This document shows, piece after piece, positions 16,681 through 24,622 of a stretch of DNA of 33,696 bases. Position 1 is the stretch's first letter, and every line of letters begins with the position of its first letter. Below the pieces are notes generated by a model. It saw nothing but the letters and a program-made list of their open reading frames with translations. It was not told the DNA's origin and did not search any database. Location of the stretch: NCBI GenBank assembly GCA_012837685.1, contig DUQS01000078.1:1-33696 (forward strand), written 5' to 3'. The stretch comes from Bacteroidales bacterium. Its GTDB lineage: Bacteria > Bacteroidota > Bacteroidia > Bacteroidales > Paludibacteraceae. The position numbers and the translations under genes were made by a program.

Positions 16681-18738
16681 ATGGTAAAAGGAAACATTGG
16701 AGTAACGACGGACAATATTTTCCCCGTCATTAAGAAATTTTTGTACAGCGACCATGAAATTTTTCTACGCGAACTTGTGTCGAATGCTGTAGATGCCACT
16801 CAAAAACTAAAAACGCTTGCTTCGGTAGGCGACTATAAAGGCGAAATGGGCGACTTAAAAGTGGAAGTAAAACTTGATAAAAAGGCTAAAACGCTCACTA
16901 TTAGCGACCGTGGTGTGGGCATGACTGCCGACGAAATTGAAAAATACATCAATCAAATTGCTTTTTCGGGTGCTACTGAGTTTTTGGACAAATACAAAAA
17001 TGACGCAAACGCCATTATTGGGCACTTTGGTTTGGGTTTCTATTCGGCTTTTATGGTGTCGAAGCAGGTGGAAATTTTTACTAAATCGTACACCGATGCG
17101 CCGGCACAACATTGGAGTTGCGACGGTTCGCCCGAATATACGCTAAAAACGTGCGATAAAGCCGACCGTGGAACCGACATTGTGCTGCATATCGACGATG
17201 AGAATAAAGAGTTTCTTGAGGAAGCGCGCATCAGTACAATATTGACGAAATATTGCAAATTTCTGCCGATACCTATTGTTTTCGGAAAAAAGAAAGAGTG
17301 GAAAGACGGCAAAGAGGTGGAAACCGCCGAAGACAATATTGTCAATAACACCGAGCCGGCATGGACAAAAAAACCGGTCGATTTGAAAGATGAAGATTAC
17401 GCCAATTTCTACCGCGAACTTTATCCGTACGGCGAAGACCCGTTGTTTCACATTCATTTGAATGTCGATTTTCCGTTTAATTTGACAGGAATTTTATATT
17501 TCCCGCACATTAAAAATAACATAGATTTGCAGCGCAATAAAATTCAACTCTATAGTAATCAGGTGTTTGTAACCGATTCGGTTGAAGATATTGTGCCCGA
17601 TTTCTTGACGTTGCTGCACGGGGTTATCGATTCGCCCGATATTCCGCTGAATGTGAGCCGTTCATACCTTCAGAGCGACCAAAATGTGAAAAAGATTTCG
17701 GCGCACATTACCAAAAAAGTGGCTGACCGTTTGCAGGAAATTTTCAAAAGCGACCGTGCGCAATTTGAGGAAAAATGGGACGCCTTACGTATTTTCATCG
17801 TTTACGGTATGTTGACCGACGAAAAATTCTACGACCGTGCCAAAGAGTTTGCGCTGTTGAAAAACATTGACGGCAAGTTCTTTACGTTTGACGAATACAA
17901 AGAATTGATAAAAACCGAACAAACCGATAAAGACGGTAATTTGATATATTTGTACGCCAATAACGCTCACGAACAACATACCTACATTGAAGCTGCCAAA
18001 GCTAAAGGCTATGATGTGTTGTTGATGGACGGGCAGTTAGACGCACATTGGCTCAGCCAGTTGGAACAGAAAAACGATAAATCGCGCTATGTGCGTGTAG
18101 ATGCCGATGTGGTAGAAAAATTAATTCGAAAAGCCGATGCTCCCAAAGTAACGCTTACCGCCGAACAGCAAGATGCTCTGACAAATATTTTCCAATCGCA
18201 GTTGCCGAAAATTGACAAAACCGAGTTTTTGGTAACTATGGAACAGTTGGATGCCGATGGTCAGCCGATTGTTATTACTCAAAACGAATTTATGCGCCGT
18301 ATGAAAGATATGGCAGCTACGGGCGGTAATCCGATGATGGGTTTCTATGGCGAAATGCCCGACAGTTACAATGTGGTACTCAATACGGCGCATCCGTTGA
18401 TAGAAGGCATTTTGAAAGCGGAAGAGGCTGAATGTGCAGACAAAGTGGCTCCTTTGGCGACTGAAATTGCCGACTTGGAAAAACGCCGCGAAACATTGAA
18501 AGATGGACATAAAGGCAAAAAGAGCGAAGAAATTCCGACTGCAGAGACAGAGGAAATAAAAACCATTGACAAAAAAGTGGGCGAATTGCGCGACAAGAAA
18601 AAAGCCATTTATGCCGATTTTGCGAGCGGTCAAAACCACGTTAAACAATTAATCGACTTGGCTTTGTTGGCTAACAATATGTTGAAAGGCAAGGATTTAG
18701 CCGATTTTGTGAAACGTAGTGTCGATTTGTTGAAATAA
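16681..18738 (+). CDS. htpG: Molecular chaperone HtpG (Hsp90)
   Basis: A 685-residue cytosolic Hsp90. The N-terminal GHKL ATPase domain shows FLRELVSNAVDATQKL (the ATP-lid Glu and Asn), ISDRGVGMTADE and IIGHFGLGFYSAFMV. The middle domain begins near DLKDEDYANFYRELYP and includes RNKIQLYSNQVFV and LNVSRSYLQ, with the catalytic-loop arginine. The C-terminal domain has a charged insert (LEKRRETLKDGHKGKK...), which is usual for Bacteroidetes HtpG. I see no CIRCE element, and no TAnnTTTG box stands out in the 170 nt upstream, so control may use another sigma factor or an element I cannot see. Confidence 0.97.
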   Translation: MVKGNIGVTTDNIFPVIKKFLYSDHEIFLRELVSNAVDATQKLKTLASVGDYKGEMGDLKVEVKLDKKAKTLTISDRGVGMTADEIEKYINQIAFSGATEFLDKYKNDANAIIGHFGLGFYSAFMVSKQVEIFTKSYTDAPAQHWSCDGSPEYTLKTCDKADRGTDIVLHIDDENKEFLEEARISTILTKYCKFLPIPIVFGKKKEWKDGKEVETAEDNIVNNTEPAWTKKPVDLKDEDYANFYRELYPYGEDPLFHIHLNVDFPFNLTGILYFPHIKNNIDLQRNKIQLYSNQVFVTDSVEDIVPDFLTLLHGVIDSPDIPLNVSRSYLQSDQNVKKISAHITKKVADRLQEIFKSDRAQFEEKWDALRIFIVYGMLTDEKFYDRAKEFALLKNIDGKFFTFDEYKELIKTEQTDKDGNLIYLYANNAHEQHTYIEAAKAKGYDVLLMDGQLDAHWLSQLEQKNDKSRYVRVDADVVEKLIRKADAPKVTLTAEQQDALTNIFQSQLPKIDKTEFLVTMEQLDADGQPIVITQNEFMRRMKDMAATGGNPMMGFYGEMPDSYNVVLNTAHPLIEGILKAEEAECADKVAPLATEIADLEKRRETLKDGHKGKKSEEIPTAETEEIKTIDKKVGELRDKKKAIYADFASGQNHVKQLIDLALLANNMLKGKDLADFVKRSVDLLK

Positions 18739-18760
18739 AACAAAGTTGTAAAAATAGTGA

Positions 18761-18789
18761 AGCGGATTCAATGTTGAGTCCGCTTTTTT
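18761..18789 (+). terminator. Rho-independent terminator after htpG
   Basis: The stem GCGGATTCA / TTGAGTCCGC type pairing (9-10 bp with one G-T pair and a very short loop) is followed by six T residues. It lies 22 nt after the htpG stop. Confidence 0.85.
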
Positions 18790-18814
18790 GTTGAGTGTGT
18801 AGTGTTTAATGTTT

Positions 18815-18915
18815 AATCGGTGAATTGTTTAACTGTTTAATTGGTGAATCGGTGAATTGTTTAACTGTTTAATTTGTAAATTCGTAAATCTGTCAATTTT
18901 TAAATCTGTCAATTT
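18815..18915. repeat. Two adjacent short tandem repeats
   Basis: A perfect 28-bp unit occurs at 18815-18842 and again at 18847-18874 (period 32). A 15-bp unit, TAAATCTGTCAATTT, occurs at 18885-18899 and 18901-18915 (period 16). All are very AT-rich and lie between the htpG terminator and the end of the T9SS cargo gene. There are too few copies and no spacers for a CRISPR. They look like non-coding slippage repeats. Confidence 0.75.
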
Positions 18916-18919
18916 CATT

Positions 18920-18940
18920 CCCCTTTAGGGGGTTGGGGGT
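18920..18940. repeat. CCCCTTTAGGGGG hairpin motif with G-rich tail
   Basis: CCCCTTTAGGGG forms a self-complementary core (CCCCT / AGGGG) followed by G-TTGGGGGT. Similar CCCC-TTTAGGGG-G strings are, to my recollection, dispersed through many Bacteroidetes intergenic regions, so this may be a genome-wide repeat. It lies just beyond the 3' end of the T9SS cargo gene. There is no adequate T-run for a terminator on either strand. Confidence 0.5.
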
Positions 18941-18955
18941 AAATAAATTTGTAAA

Positions 18956-20434
18956 TCATTTCACTACTACTTGCGTGGCAGTTGTCCCAATTTTTATAAT
19001 GTAGATGCCTTTCGGGACATTAAATTCGGCAAACTGCACATTTTCTTTTATGCGGAATAGTTGTCCAAGCGTGTTGAAAATTGCAATATCTGTCGGCGCC
19101 GTTTGTTCGACAATAATTTTTCCTTCGCGTGTATAAACGCCGGTAATGGTTTTAACGTATTCAATGGCATTTTCGCTGTTGATTACAGTAACGCGGCACG
19201 TATCGCTTAAAGAACGGTCAGCCGAAAAGACAATAATATCGGTCGTTCCCAAACTAACGGGTTTAATGATGCCGTCGCGCACGGTGGCGATATTTTCGTC
19301 AGCCGATTTCCATGTAACGCGTTGGTCGGTGGCGGTAACAGGCAAAATAGTTGGGCGCAAAATAGTAGTGTCTTTGTTTATAGGAATAGATAAATTTTCA
19401 GGTAGCGTGAGCGAAACAACTTCAATCGGCGTATTTTGTCGCACACGTTTATAGAGGTACGGCAGTTTCATCGAAGTGGAAGTGTAGGTGGTAAAACGGT
19501 CGCCTGTAGAGGTGTTGTAGCGTATGGTGCCGTAGTTGGCGTTTGTATTGGTTATTTGTGCGCCTTCAAACACAAAAGTTACGTTCCACGTAGAAACGCC
19601 ATTGTCCCATGCCATTTTTTTCTCGCCCGTTGCACTCAGAGTGTCGCCGTATTGGTTGACGAACTGCCAATGTTCGTTCTTTTTGTGTGCGGTAAAGTAC
19701 ATCAGTTCCGGTTCAAACACATTGGCGGTGCTGTGCACTTTGTAAATGCTCAAAAAAGGATTTGTGCCGCCTACTAAATCGCTGGCAGCCACGCCGGCGT
19801 AATAAATAATAACATTATCGCCTTCGGTCAAAGTGCCGTTTTTCGGTATTTTTTCGTACACGTAGCCCAATGGACTTTCGGTTCTGTTGCTTCCCGGGTC
19901 GTAGTCGATGGTGTAGCTGTTGATATAAACGGAACTTTCGGTACCTTCTATAATGATGGAAATAATTTCATTTTCTTTGATGACATGAGATTGGCTCATC
20001 GTTTTGGTAATATCCACGTAAATGTAGTTTTGGTGTCCCACCCATTCGCCGTACCATTCGGGGGCGTTGAATTGTGCCCGTTGTTTAAATAGTATTACGC
20101 TGTCGGCACTGACGGTTATCTGCGCACCGCCCGATGCCATGTTTGAACACATATTAAAAGTTATGCTGTTGATGGTGCAACCTTCCCAGCCATACAGTTC
20201 CAAAATGGCTTCTTTGTCTTTGGTTATTTGGTTGTAACGGTTGCCAAAAATATCGCCAAACTCGTTTTCAAAATAGACATACGAATTTTCGGGTTTCTGT
20301 CCGAAACCGTTTACTACGGTGCCCAAATCATCATCTTTAATAACTGTGTAGGTTACGCTTTCTGCAAAAATGAGTGATGGGAATAGCCACAACAAAAGTA
20401 AAAGTGCTGTTTTTGAAAAAAAGGAGTGTTTCAT
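18956..20434 (-). CDS. Secreted T9SS cargo protein with bacterial Ig-like (Big2) domain
   Basis: The product is 492 residues from the ATG at 20434. The frame is open to 20473, but a -7 box lies at 20461, so the shorter form is preferred. A signal peptide (MKHSFFSKTALLLLLWLFPS, cleaved near LIFA-ES) is followed by a long beta-rich region of no family I recognise. A Big2-like Ig domain spans about 337-420 (VTWKSADENIATV). A C-terminal type IX secretion sorting domain spans about 423-492, with AIFNTLGQLFRIKE and PKGIYIIKI. It is probably exported and cell-surface-attached or released through the Por/type IX system. Adhesion or glycan binding is possible but unproven. It appears monocistronic. 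Confidence 0.85.
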   Translation of the reverse strand: MKHSFFSKTALLLLLWLFPSLIFAESVTYTVIKDDDLGTVVNGFGQKPENSYVYFENEFGDIFGNRYNQITKDKEAILELYGWEGCTINSITFNMCSNMASGGAQITVSADSVILFKQRAQFNAPEWYGEWVGHQNYIYVDITKTMSQSHVIKENEIISIIIEGTESSVYINSYTIDYDPGSNRTESPLGYVYEKIPKNGTLTEGDNVIIYYAGVAASDLVGGTNPFLSIYKVHSTANVFEPELMYFTAHKKNEHWQFVNQYGDTLSATGEKKMAWDNGVSTWNVTFVFEGAQITNTNANYGTIRYNTSTGDRFTTYTSTSMKLPYLYKRVRQNTPIEVVSLTLPENLSIPINKDTTILRPTILPVTATDQRVTWKSADENIATVRDGIIKPVSLGTTDIIVFSADRSLSDTCRVTVINSENAIEYVKTITGVYTREGKIIVEQTAPTDIAIFNTLGQLFRIKENVQFAEFNVPKGIYIIKIGTTATQVVVK

Positions 20435-20460
20435 AATAGTAAAATTTAGTTTTAGCTTAA

Positions 20461-20468
20461 CAAAGGTA
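20461..20468 (-). promoter_or_regulatory. Putative -7 promoter box of the T9SS cargo gene
   Basis: The minus strand reads TACCTTTG, 26 nt before the chosen ATG. A second match, TAAATTTG, lies just upstream (20471-20478). No -33 TTTG at standard spacing is evident. Confidence 0.5.
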
Positions 20469-20483
20469 AGCAAATTTAAGGCT

Positions 20484-20513
20484 AAAAAAGGGAATTCTTG
20501 ATAGAACTCCCTT
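20484..20513 (-). terminator. Rho-independent terminator after secG
   Basis: On the minus strand AGGGAGTTC pairs with GAATTCCCT (one G-T pair) around a 6-nt loop, followed by six T residues. It starts 23 nt beyond the secG stop. Confidence 0.75.
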
Positions 20514-20536
20514 CAGATAAAGTTGTTTTGGTGTTA

Positions 20537-20884
20537 TTATTCAGCAGGGGTACCTTCTTCAACGGGAAAGTTTTCGTTAAAATTCACCAAAGGTTGTTCA
20601 GTTGCGGATTTCTGTTCTTCGGCAGTTTTAGCAATGGACGATGTTGTGGTGGTCATGGAAGTACGTTTGGAAACGCCCGATGCAATGATGCTCATAACCA
20701 CAATGGCAGCAATAACTGTCCAAGTGCTTTTTTCAAGAAAATCGGTAGTTTTGCGCACGCCCATAATTTGGTTTTGCGATGAAAAACCGGAAGCCAAACC
20801 ACCTCCTTTGGAGTTTTGTACTAACACAAGAAGTACCAAAATGATAGATGCAATAACGATTAAAATAGTTAAAAATGTGAACAT
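20537..20884 (-). CDS. secG: Preprotein translocase subunit SecG
   Basis: A small inner-membrane partner of SecYE, 115 residues from the ATG at 20884 (MFTFLTILIVIASI). It has two membrane segments (about 2-20 and 53-70) separated by the conserved loop VLVQNSKGGGLASGF. A hydrophilic, Thr/Glu-rich C-terminal tail extends it beyond E. coli SecG, as is common in Bacteroidetes. Starting at 20911 instead would add nine polar residues ahead of the first membrane segment and is less likely. A small hairpin (CTCTC / GAGAG, 20904-20920) lies in the leader. It is convergent with nothing and has its own terminator. Confidence 0.92.
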   Translation of the reverse strand: MFTFLTILIVIASIILVLLVLVQNSKGGGLASGFSSQNQIMGVRKTTDFLEKSTWTVIAAIVVMSIIASGVSKRTSMTTTTSSIAKTAEEQKSATEQPLVNFNENFPVEEGTPAE

Positions 20885-21034
20885 AATGATAATTTTATTA
20901 GTTCTCTCCAATGCAGAGAGTTACATTTTACAAATAGCATGCAAAGTAAATACTTTTTTTCCGATTTTTCAAATTAAATAGCATTTAATTTTAATATAAG
21001 GCGTAAAATTAACACTATTTTTGTGCGTGTGCAA

Positions 21035-23080
21035 TTAAAATTGGTACTGTAAATGGATGCGAAAATCGGTTTTTGTGTTTCCTTGTATCGTTTCCAATCC
21101 GCTTCCGACTGTCTTTCTGCCATCGGCGTAAACGGTTCCCGCTAAGCGCAGGTAGAGTGTTAATCCGTTGATAATGGTATATTTATAAACAATATAATAG
21201 CGACTTCCTTTGCCGTAGAGTGCCGATGACGAAAAAGTATAGGGAACATCGCGCTCATAGACATAAAAACGATTATCGTAGTTGGGGGCATCAAAAAATT
21301 CGTAGCGCAAGCAAAAAGTCATATCAATGCGCGGAAGTTGGTAAATAACATCTTGTAAAATGAGAAATCCGTATGTTGCCGAACTTTTTTCGGTGTAGGC
21401 TGCATTAGCTTCCACGATATTTTTCAGTCCAATGCTTCCTATTTGATAGGCTATTTGGTAGCGGAATGATGCTTTGTTGGTTGTTCCCACATAGAAAGTT
21501 TGAGCAAGTGGCTCGGTGAGGTTGCTTTCTTTATTTTTGTAGCGAAATCGTCCGAACATTTCCACTTTTCGATGCGGTTTGTAATCGATTTGTAAAAAAG
21601 CATCCCAACCTGTACTTGGTTTGTACGTCCCGAAACGCAGCCATGGAAAACGAAAAACATCGGCATAGGCAGAAATTTTCCATAGCCGATAAGGTTCAAT
21701 TTCCATGCCCATATATACGCCGTTTTCGTTGTTCGTTTTGCTGTTTTCCGAAAAAGCATTAGCAAAAAAAACATCGTATTTTGGTGAATAATAGCGTTGT
21801 AACAGAGCTAAATTGAGCATGGACACGGGCGAGTAGGTAACGCTGTTGAGTGTGGCTACGGCACCTCGTTCGTTAATGGCGGTTTCGCCGCAAAAACGAA
21901 ATTTGTAAAGGCGAAAATAGTAATTCAGGCTGGCGGCGAATTGTGCTTTTCCTTGAAAGTAGAAAAGGTTGTACGGTCTTGCTTCCGGCTGTAGCGTAGC
22001 GTCGAGCCAAGAACCTACCGTGGTCAGTCCAATTTTGAATTTCGGATGGCTGTAAGTGGTGTTAAATCCGAAAACTTGCCTGCCGACCGTACGTTTTCGT
22101 TCCAAATCTTTTACTGTGCGGTGCAGTCCGTCCGTTTTGAACGAAGTAAACGTGTTGTTGATTGTGTCGCCGTCCATTTTGCGGTACGAGTAAAAGGCGG
22201 TTATGTCGAAATTGCCTATTTGTGCAGTAGCGCCAACGCCTCTGAAAAAGTTGAATTCGTCGGTAGAACTGAACTTTTTTAAACCGTTGTTTTGTGCTGT
22301 GATGTTGGTTACTGAACTTGATTTGCCGGAAAGAAATTCGCCGGACATCACCAATCCTTGTCCGAAATTCGCTTTAAAATCGCCGACAATAATGGTTTTA
22401 AATTTCCATAAATCGTTGATTTGCAAGTGTCCCGAATAAAAATCATAACCCTTGTTGCAAGTTCCCCAAAATTGTTCGCCGGCATCTTTTTCGGCGGTCA
22501 ATCCCAGCGATACCCAATCTTTACTTTGAAAACGGTATTTCAGCGATGTGTAAAAAGGGTCGCCAACGTATCGGTTATTAAATTCGGCGTTTTCTTCGGC
22601 AGGTCGATAGCCTTGTTTTTTCTCAAATGTGCCATCAAACCGTGCTATAAATTGATGTTTGCCGTAAGTCAAAATGTCTTTGAAGCGATATTTTGTACTC
22701 GCTGCGTCCGAAGCTCCAACTTGAACGAACGGCAACAGCAGTTCGATGGTAAAAACGTCCATTCCTTCCACCAATTGCAGTTCGTAGATAGTCTCCATTC
22801 GTTCATTGACGTAGATGTAGAACAACAAATTTTCTATTTGCATATCCGAAAGCAGGCGCAGTTTTTCCAGCTCATCCTTGGACGTATGGTTGAGATTAAT
22901 AGGATTTTCGGCAAAATAGGTCAGGTCGTCGTACAAAACGGAAAAATCTCCTTCGCCGTCGGTGGTTTCCATCAGTTGTTCGTAAATTTTTTCGATAATT
23001 CTCTCTTTTGCCAACTCTCTTTGTGAAAAAACATTGACAGCAAACATCAAAAAAAGCAACAGATAAACGACTTGTTTCAT
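21035..23080 (-). CDS. Helix-hairpin-helix outer-membrane beta-barrel protein
   Basis: The 681-residue protein has a signal peptide (MKQVVYLLLFLMFAVNVFS-Q). Residues ~55-125 hold ComEA-like helix-hairpin-helix repeats: NPINLNHTSKDELEKLRLLS and YELQLVEGMDVFTIELLLPF. The rest alternates hydrophobic and polar residues with many aromatic strand ends and terminates in TDFRIHLQYQF, as outer-membrane barrels do. Proteins of this design are conserved in Bacteroidales but have no firm function that I know of. Whether the HhH part binds DNA in the periplasm is unknown. It overlaps the upstream barrel gene by an ATGA junction (23077-23080), so the two are coupled. Confidence 0.78.
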   Translation of the reverse strand: MKQVVYLLLFLMFAVNVFSQRELAKERIIEKIYEQLMETTDGEGDFSVLYDDLTYFAENPINLNHTSKDELEKLRLLSDMQIENLLFYIYVNERMETIYELQLVEGMDVFTIELLLPFVQVGASDAASTKYRFKDILTYGKHQFIARFDGTFEKKQGYRPAEENAEFNNRYVGDPFYTSLKYRFQSKDWVSLGLTAEKDAGEQFWGTCNKGYDFYSGHLQINDLWKFKTIIVGDFKANFGQGLVMSGEFLSGKSSSVTNITAQNNGLKKFSSTDEFNFFRGVGATAQIGNFDITAFYSYRKMDGDTINNTFTSFKTDGLHRTVKDLERKRTVGRQVFGFNTTYSHPKFKIGLTTVGSWLDATLQPEARPYNLFYFQGKAQFAASLNYYFRLYKFRFCGETAINERGAVATLNSVTYSPVSMLNLALLQRYYSPKYDVFFANAFSENSKTNNENGVYMGMEIEPYRLWKISAYADVFRFPWLRFGTYKPSTGWDAFLQIDYKPHRKVEMFGRFRYKNKESNLTEPLAQTFYVGTTNKASFRYQIAYQIGSIGLKNIVEANAAYTEKSSATYGFLILQDVIYQLPRIDMTFCLRYEFFDAPNYDNRFYVYERDVPYTFSSSALYGKGSRYYIVYKYTIINGLTLYLRLAGTVYADGRKTVGSGLETIQGNTKTDFRIHLQYQF

Positions 23081-23910
23081 TTCCGCTTTTGCGATTGAAA
23101 AGTGTAACGCAATGCGCCTAATGCGCTCAATCCCAGTCTGGTATGGTACTCCGTGTTCAGGCGAAATTCAAAGCCGGAAAAATGAAAACCTACGCCCAAT
23201 GTCGGCACGGCATAGTTTGAGCCATAGACACCGGCATTGACAATAAATTCCTTGAAAGGTCTGTATTCCACGCCTGTAGCCCATCGCAAGGGCGATTTCA
23301 CTTCTTTGTCTATTTGAACTAACCAATCTACTTGGTCGGTAATTTGATAAAGCGTGCCCAAACTAAAAACTACAGGCAACGATTTGTCCAAAAATTCCGT
23401 CTTTATTTTAGAAAATACGGGGTTGAATGCTGCAAATGAGATGTAAAAATTATCTATCACTTTGGCTTGCAGACCGATATTGGCGGTAAAAGTTCCCCGA
23501 TAGCGTTCGGTGGGCGAAAAGAAAACCGTATAGTAGTTGAATTCGATGCCAAGACTGAAACGGTCGCCAAATGTACGTGCAAACGTCAATGCTGTAAGCA
23601 TCTCATTATAAACGGAATAACCGAAGTAAGAAAACGATGCACCGATATTGACGTATTTGGTAGAGTAGCAGCCGCTGACAAGTGCAGTGTTGAGTTCTTT
23701 TGTAATGTACCTGTTGTCGTATTGAAGTTGTATTGCACCTACTTTTTCGTGTGCAAGTGCAGCTGGATTATGAAAAGGCAACCACGCATTTACATACGAT
23801 ACGGATGCGTTCCCGGGAACGTATGAGTTTGGTACAATTGTTGTTATTTCGGCAAAGGCACTATTCAAAAACAAGAAAAAAGCACCCAACGACAACACTA
23901 ATTTTTTCAC
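23077..23910 (-). CDS. Putative outer-membrane beta-barrel protein (PorV/FadL-like?)
   Basis: The product is about 277 residues. I prefer a GTG start at 23910 (MKKLVLSLGAFFLFLNSAFA, a textbook signal peptide). The ATG at 23931 would add seven polar residues and leave only about 10 nt to the -7 box at 23942. The mature protein has WLPFHNPAALAHEK, reminiscent of the NPA motif in FadL/PorV-like barrels, then repeated amphipathic strands and a terminal LGALRYTF. I cannot name the family with confidence. Its coupling by ATGA to the HhH barrel gene suggests that the two act together in the outer membrane. Confidence 0.68.
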   Translation of the reverse strand: MKKLVLSLGAFFLFLNSAFAEITTIVPNSYVPGNASVSYVNAWLPFHNPAALAHEKVGAIQLQYDNRYITKELNTALVSGCYSTKYVNIGASFSYFGYSVYNEMLTALTFARTFGDRFSLGIEFNYYTVFFSPTERYRGTFTANIGLQAKVIDNFYISFAAFNPVFSKIKTEFLDKSLPVVFSLGTLYQITDQVDWLVQIDKEVKSPLRWATGVEYRPFKEFIVNAGVYGSNYAVPTLGVGFHFSGFEFRLNTEYHTRLGLSALGALRYTFQSQKRK

Positions 23911-23941
23911 TTCGGTATATTGTTTTTTCAAAAAATGATTT

Positions 23942-23949
23942 CAAAGGTA
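23942..23949 (-). promoter_or_regulatory. Putative -7 promoter box of the barrel-HhH operon
   Basis: The minus strand reads TACCTTTG. A TTTG lies 16 nt further upstream, shorter than the usual 19-21. The location favours the GTG at 23910 as start. Confidence 0.5.
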
Positions 23950-23990
23950 TATAAAACCTGTAAAACAAAAAAATTATCGGTAAATATTTG

Positions 23991-23998
23991 TAATTTTG
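23991..23998 (+). promoter_or_regulatory. Putative -7 promoter box of the DUF4294 gene
   Basis: TAATTTTG matches TAnnTTTG, but it ends only 5 nt before the ATG at 24004. Transcription from it would give an mRNA that is almost leaderless. No -33 TTTG at normal spacing is seen, so the box could be a chance match. Confidence 0.35.
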
Positions 23999-24003
23999 CT
24001 TCC

Positions 24004-24621
24004 ATGCAAAGTAGGTTGGTGGCAATATTTGTTTTCTTTGCGATTGGGTGTGCAAATTTGTCTGCTCAGTCGGAACTGAAGCCTGTTTCTTCCCAAGAAC
24101 GGGTGGCGGAAAACCGTTATCCTGCTGTAGTGGTGGGAAATGATACAATACTGACGTTTACGCTGCGTACGGTTTATTGTTTTCCGCCTTATAAATTCAA
24201 AAATAAAAAGGAGGAGCAGTATTATTGGCGAATGGTGCGCGATGTTAAAAAAACATTACCGTTGTCGAAATTGGTAAAGCAGGTGATAATGGAAACCAAC
24301 GATACGCTTATGCGTCTTCCGACCAAGAAAGAGCAAAAACGGTTTATGCGACAGTACGAAAAAACGGTGTACAAAAAATATGAGCCTATTTTCAAAAAAA
24401 TGACTTTTCAACAAGGTAAGTTGCTTATTCGCCTTATTGACAGAGAGTGCGAAGCATCTTCTTATGAGTTGATAAAAGCCTATCGTGGCGGATTTAGAGC
24501 TGCTTTTTGGCAACTTTTTGCAAAAATGTTCGGTGCCGACTTGAAATCCGATTTCGGTTCGGGGAAAGATGATGCTATGATTGAGCGCATCATTGTTTTG
24601 GTGGAAGCTGGACAACTTTAG
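24004..24621 (+). CDS. DUF4294 family exported protein
   Basis: A 205-residue protein from the ATG at 24004 (MQSRLVAIFVFFAIGCANLSAQ). The signal may be cut after SAQ, or C16 in FAIGC may be lipidated. The body matches the Bacteroidetes DUF4294 pattern: VVVGNDTILTFTLRTVYCFPPYKF, YWRMVRDVKKTLP, and near the end KAYRGGFRAAFWQLFAKMFGADLKSDF. No biochemical function is known to me. The frame is open upstream to 23920, but that region holds the divergent promoter. The stop abuts the uvrA stop with one base between, so the two transcripts converge without room for a separate terminator. Confidence 0.82.
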   Translation: MQSRLVAIFVFFAIGCANLSAQSELKPVSSQERVAENRYPAVVVGNDTILTFTLRTVYCFPPYKFKNKKEEQYYWRMVRDVKKTLPLSKLVKQVIMETNDTLMRLPTKKEQKRFMRQYEKTVYKKYEPIFKKMTFQQGKLLIRLIDRECEASSYELIKAYRGGFRAAFWQLFAKMFGADLKSDFGSGKDDAMIERIIVLVEAGQL

Positions 24622-24622
24622 T

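Noticed and set aside
18815-18915. CRISPR array
   Set aside because: There are only two copies of each unit, no unique spacers of regular length, and no cas genes nearby.
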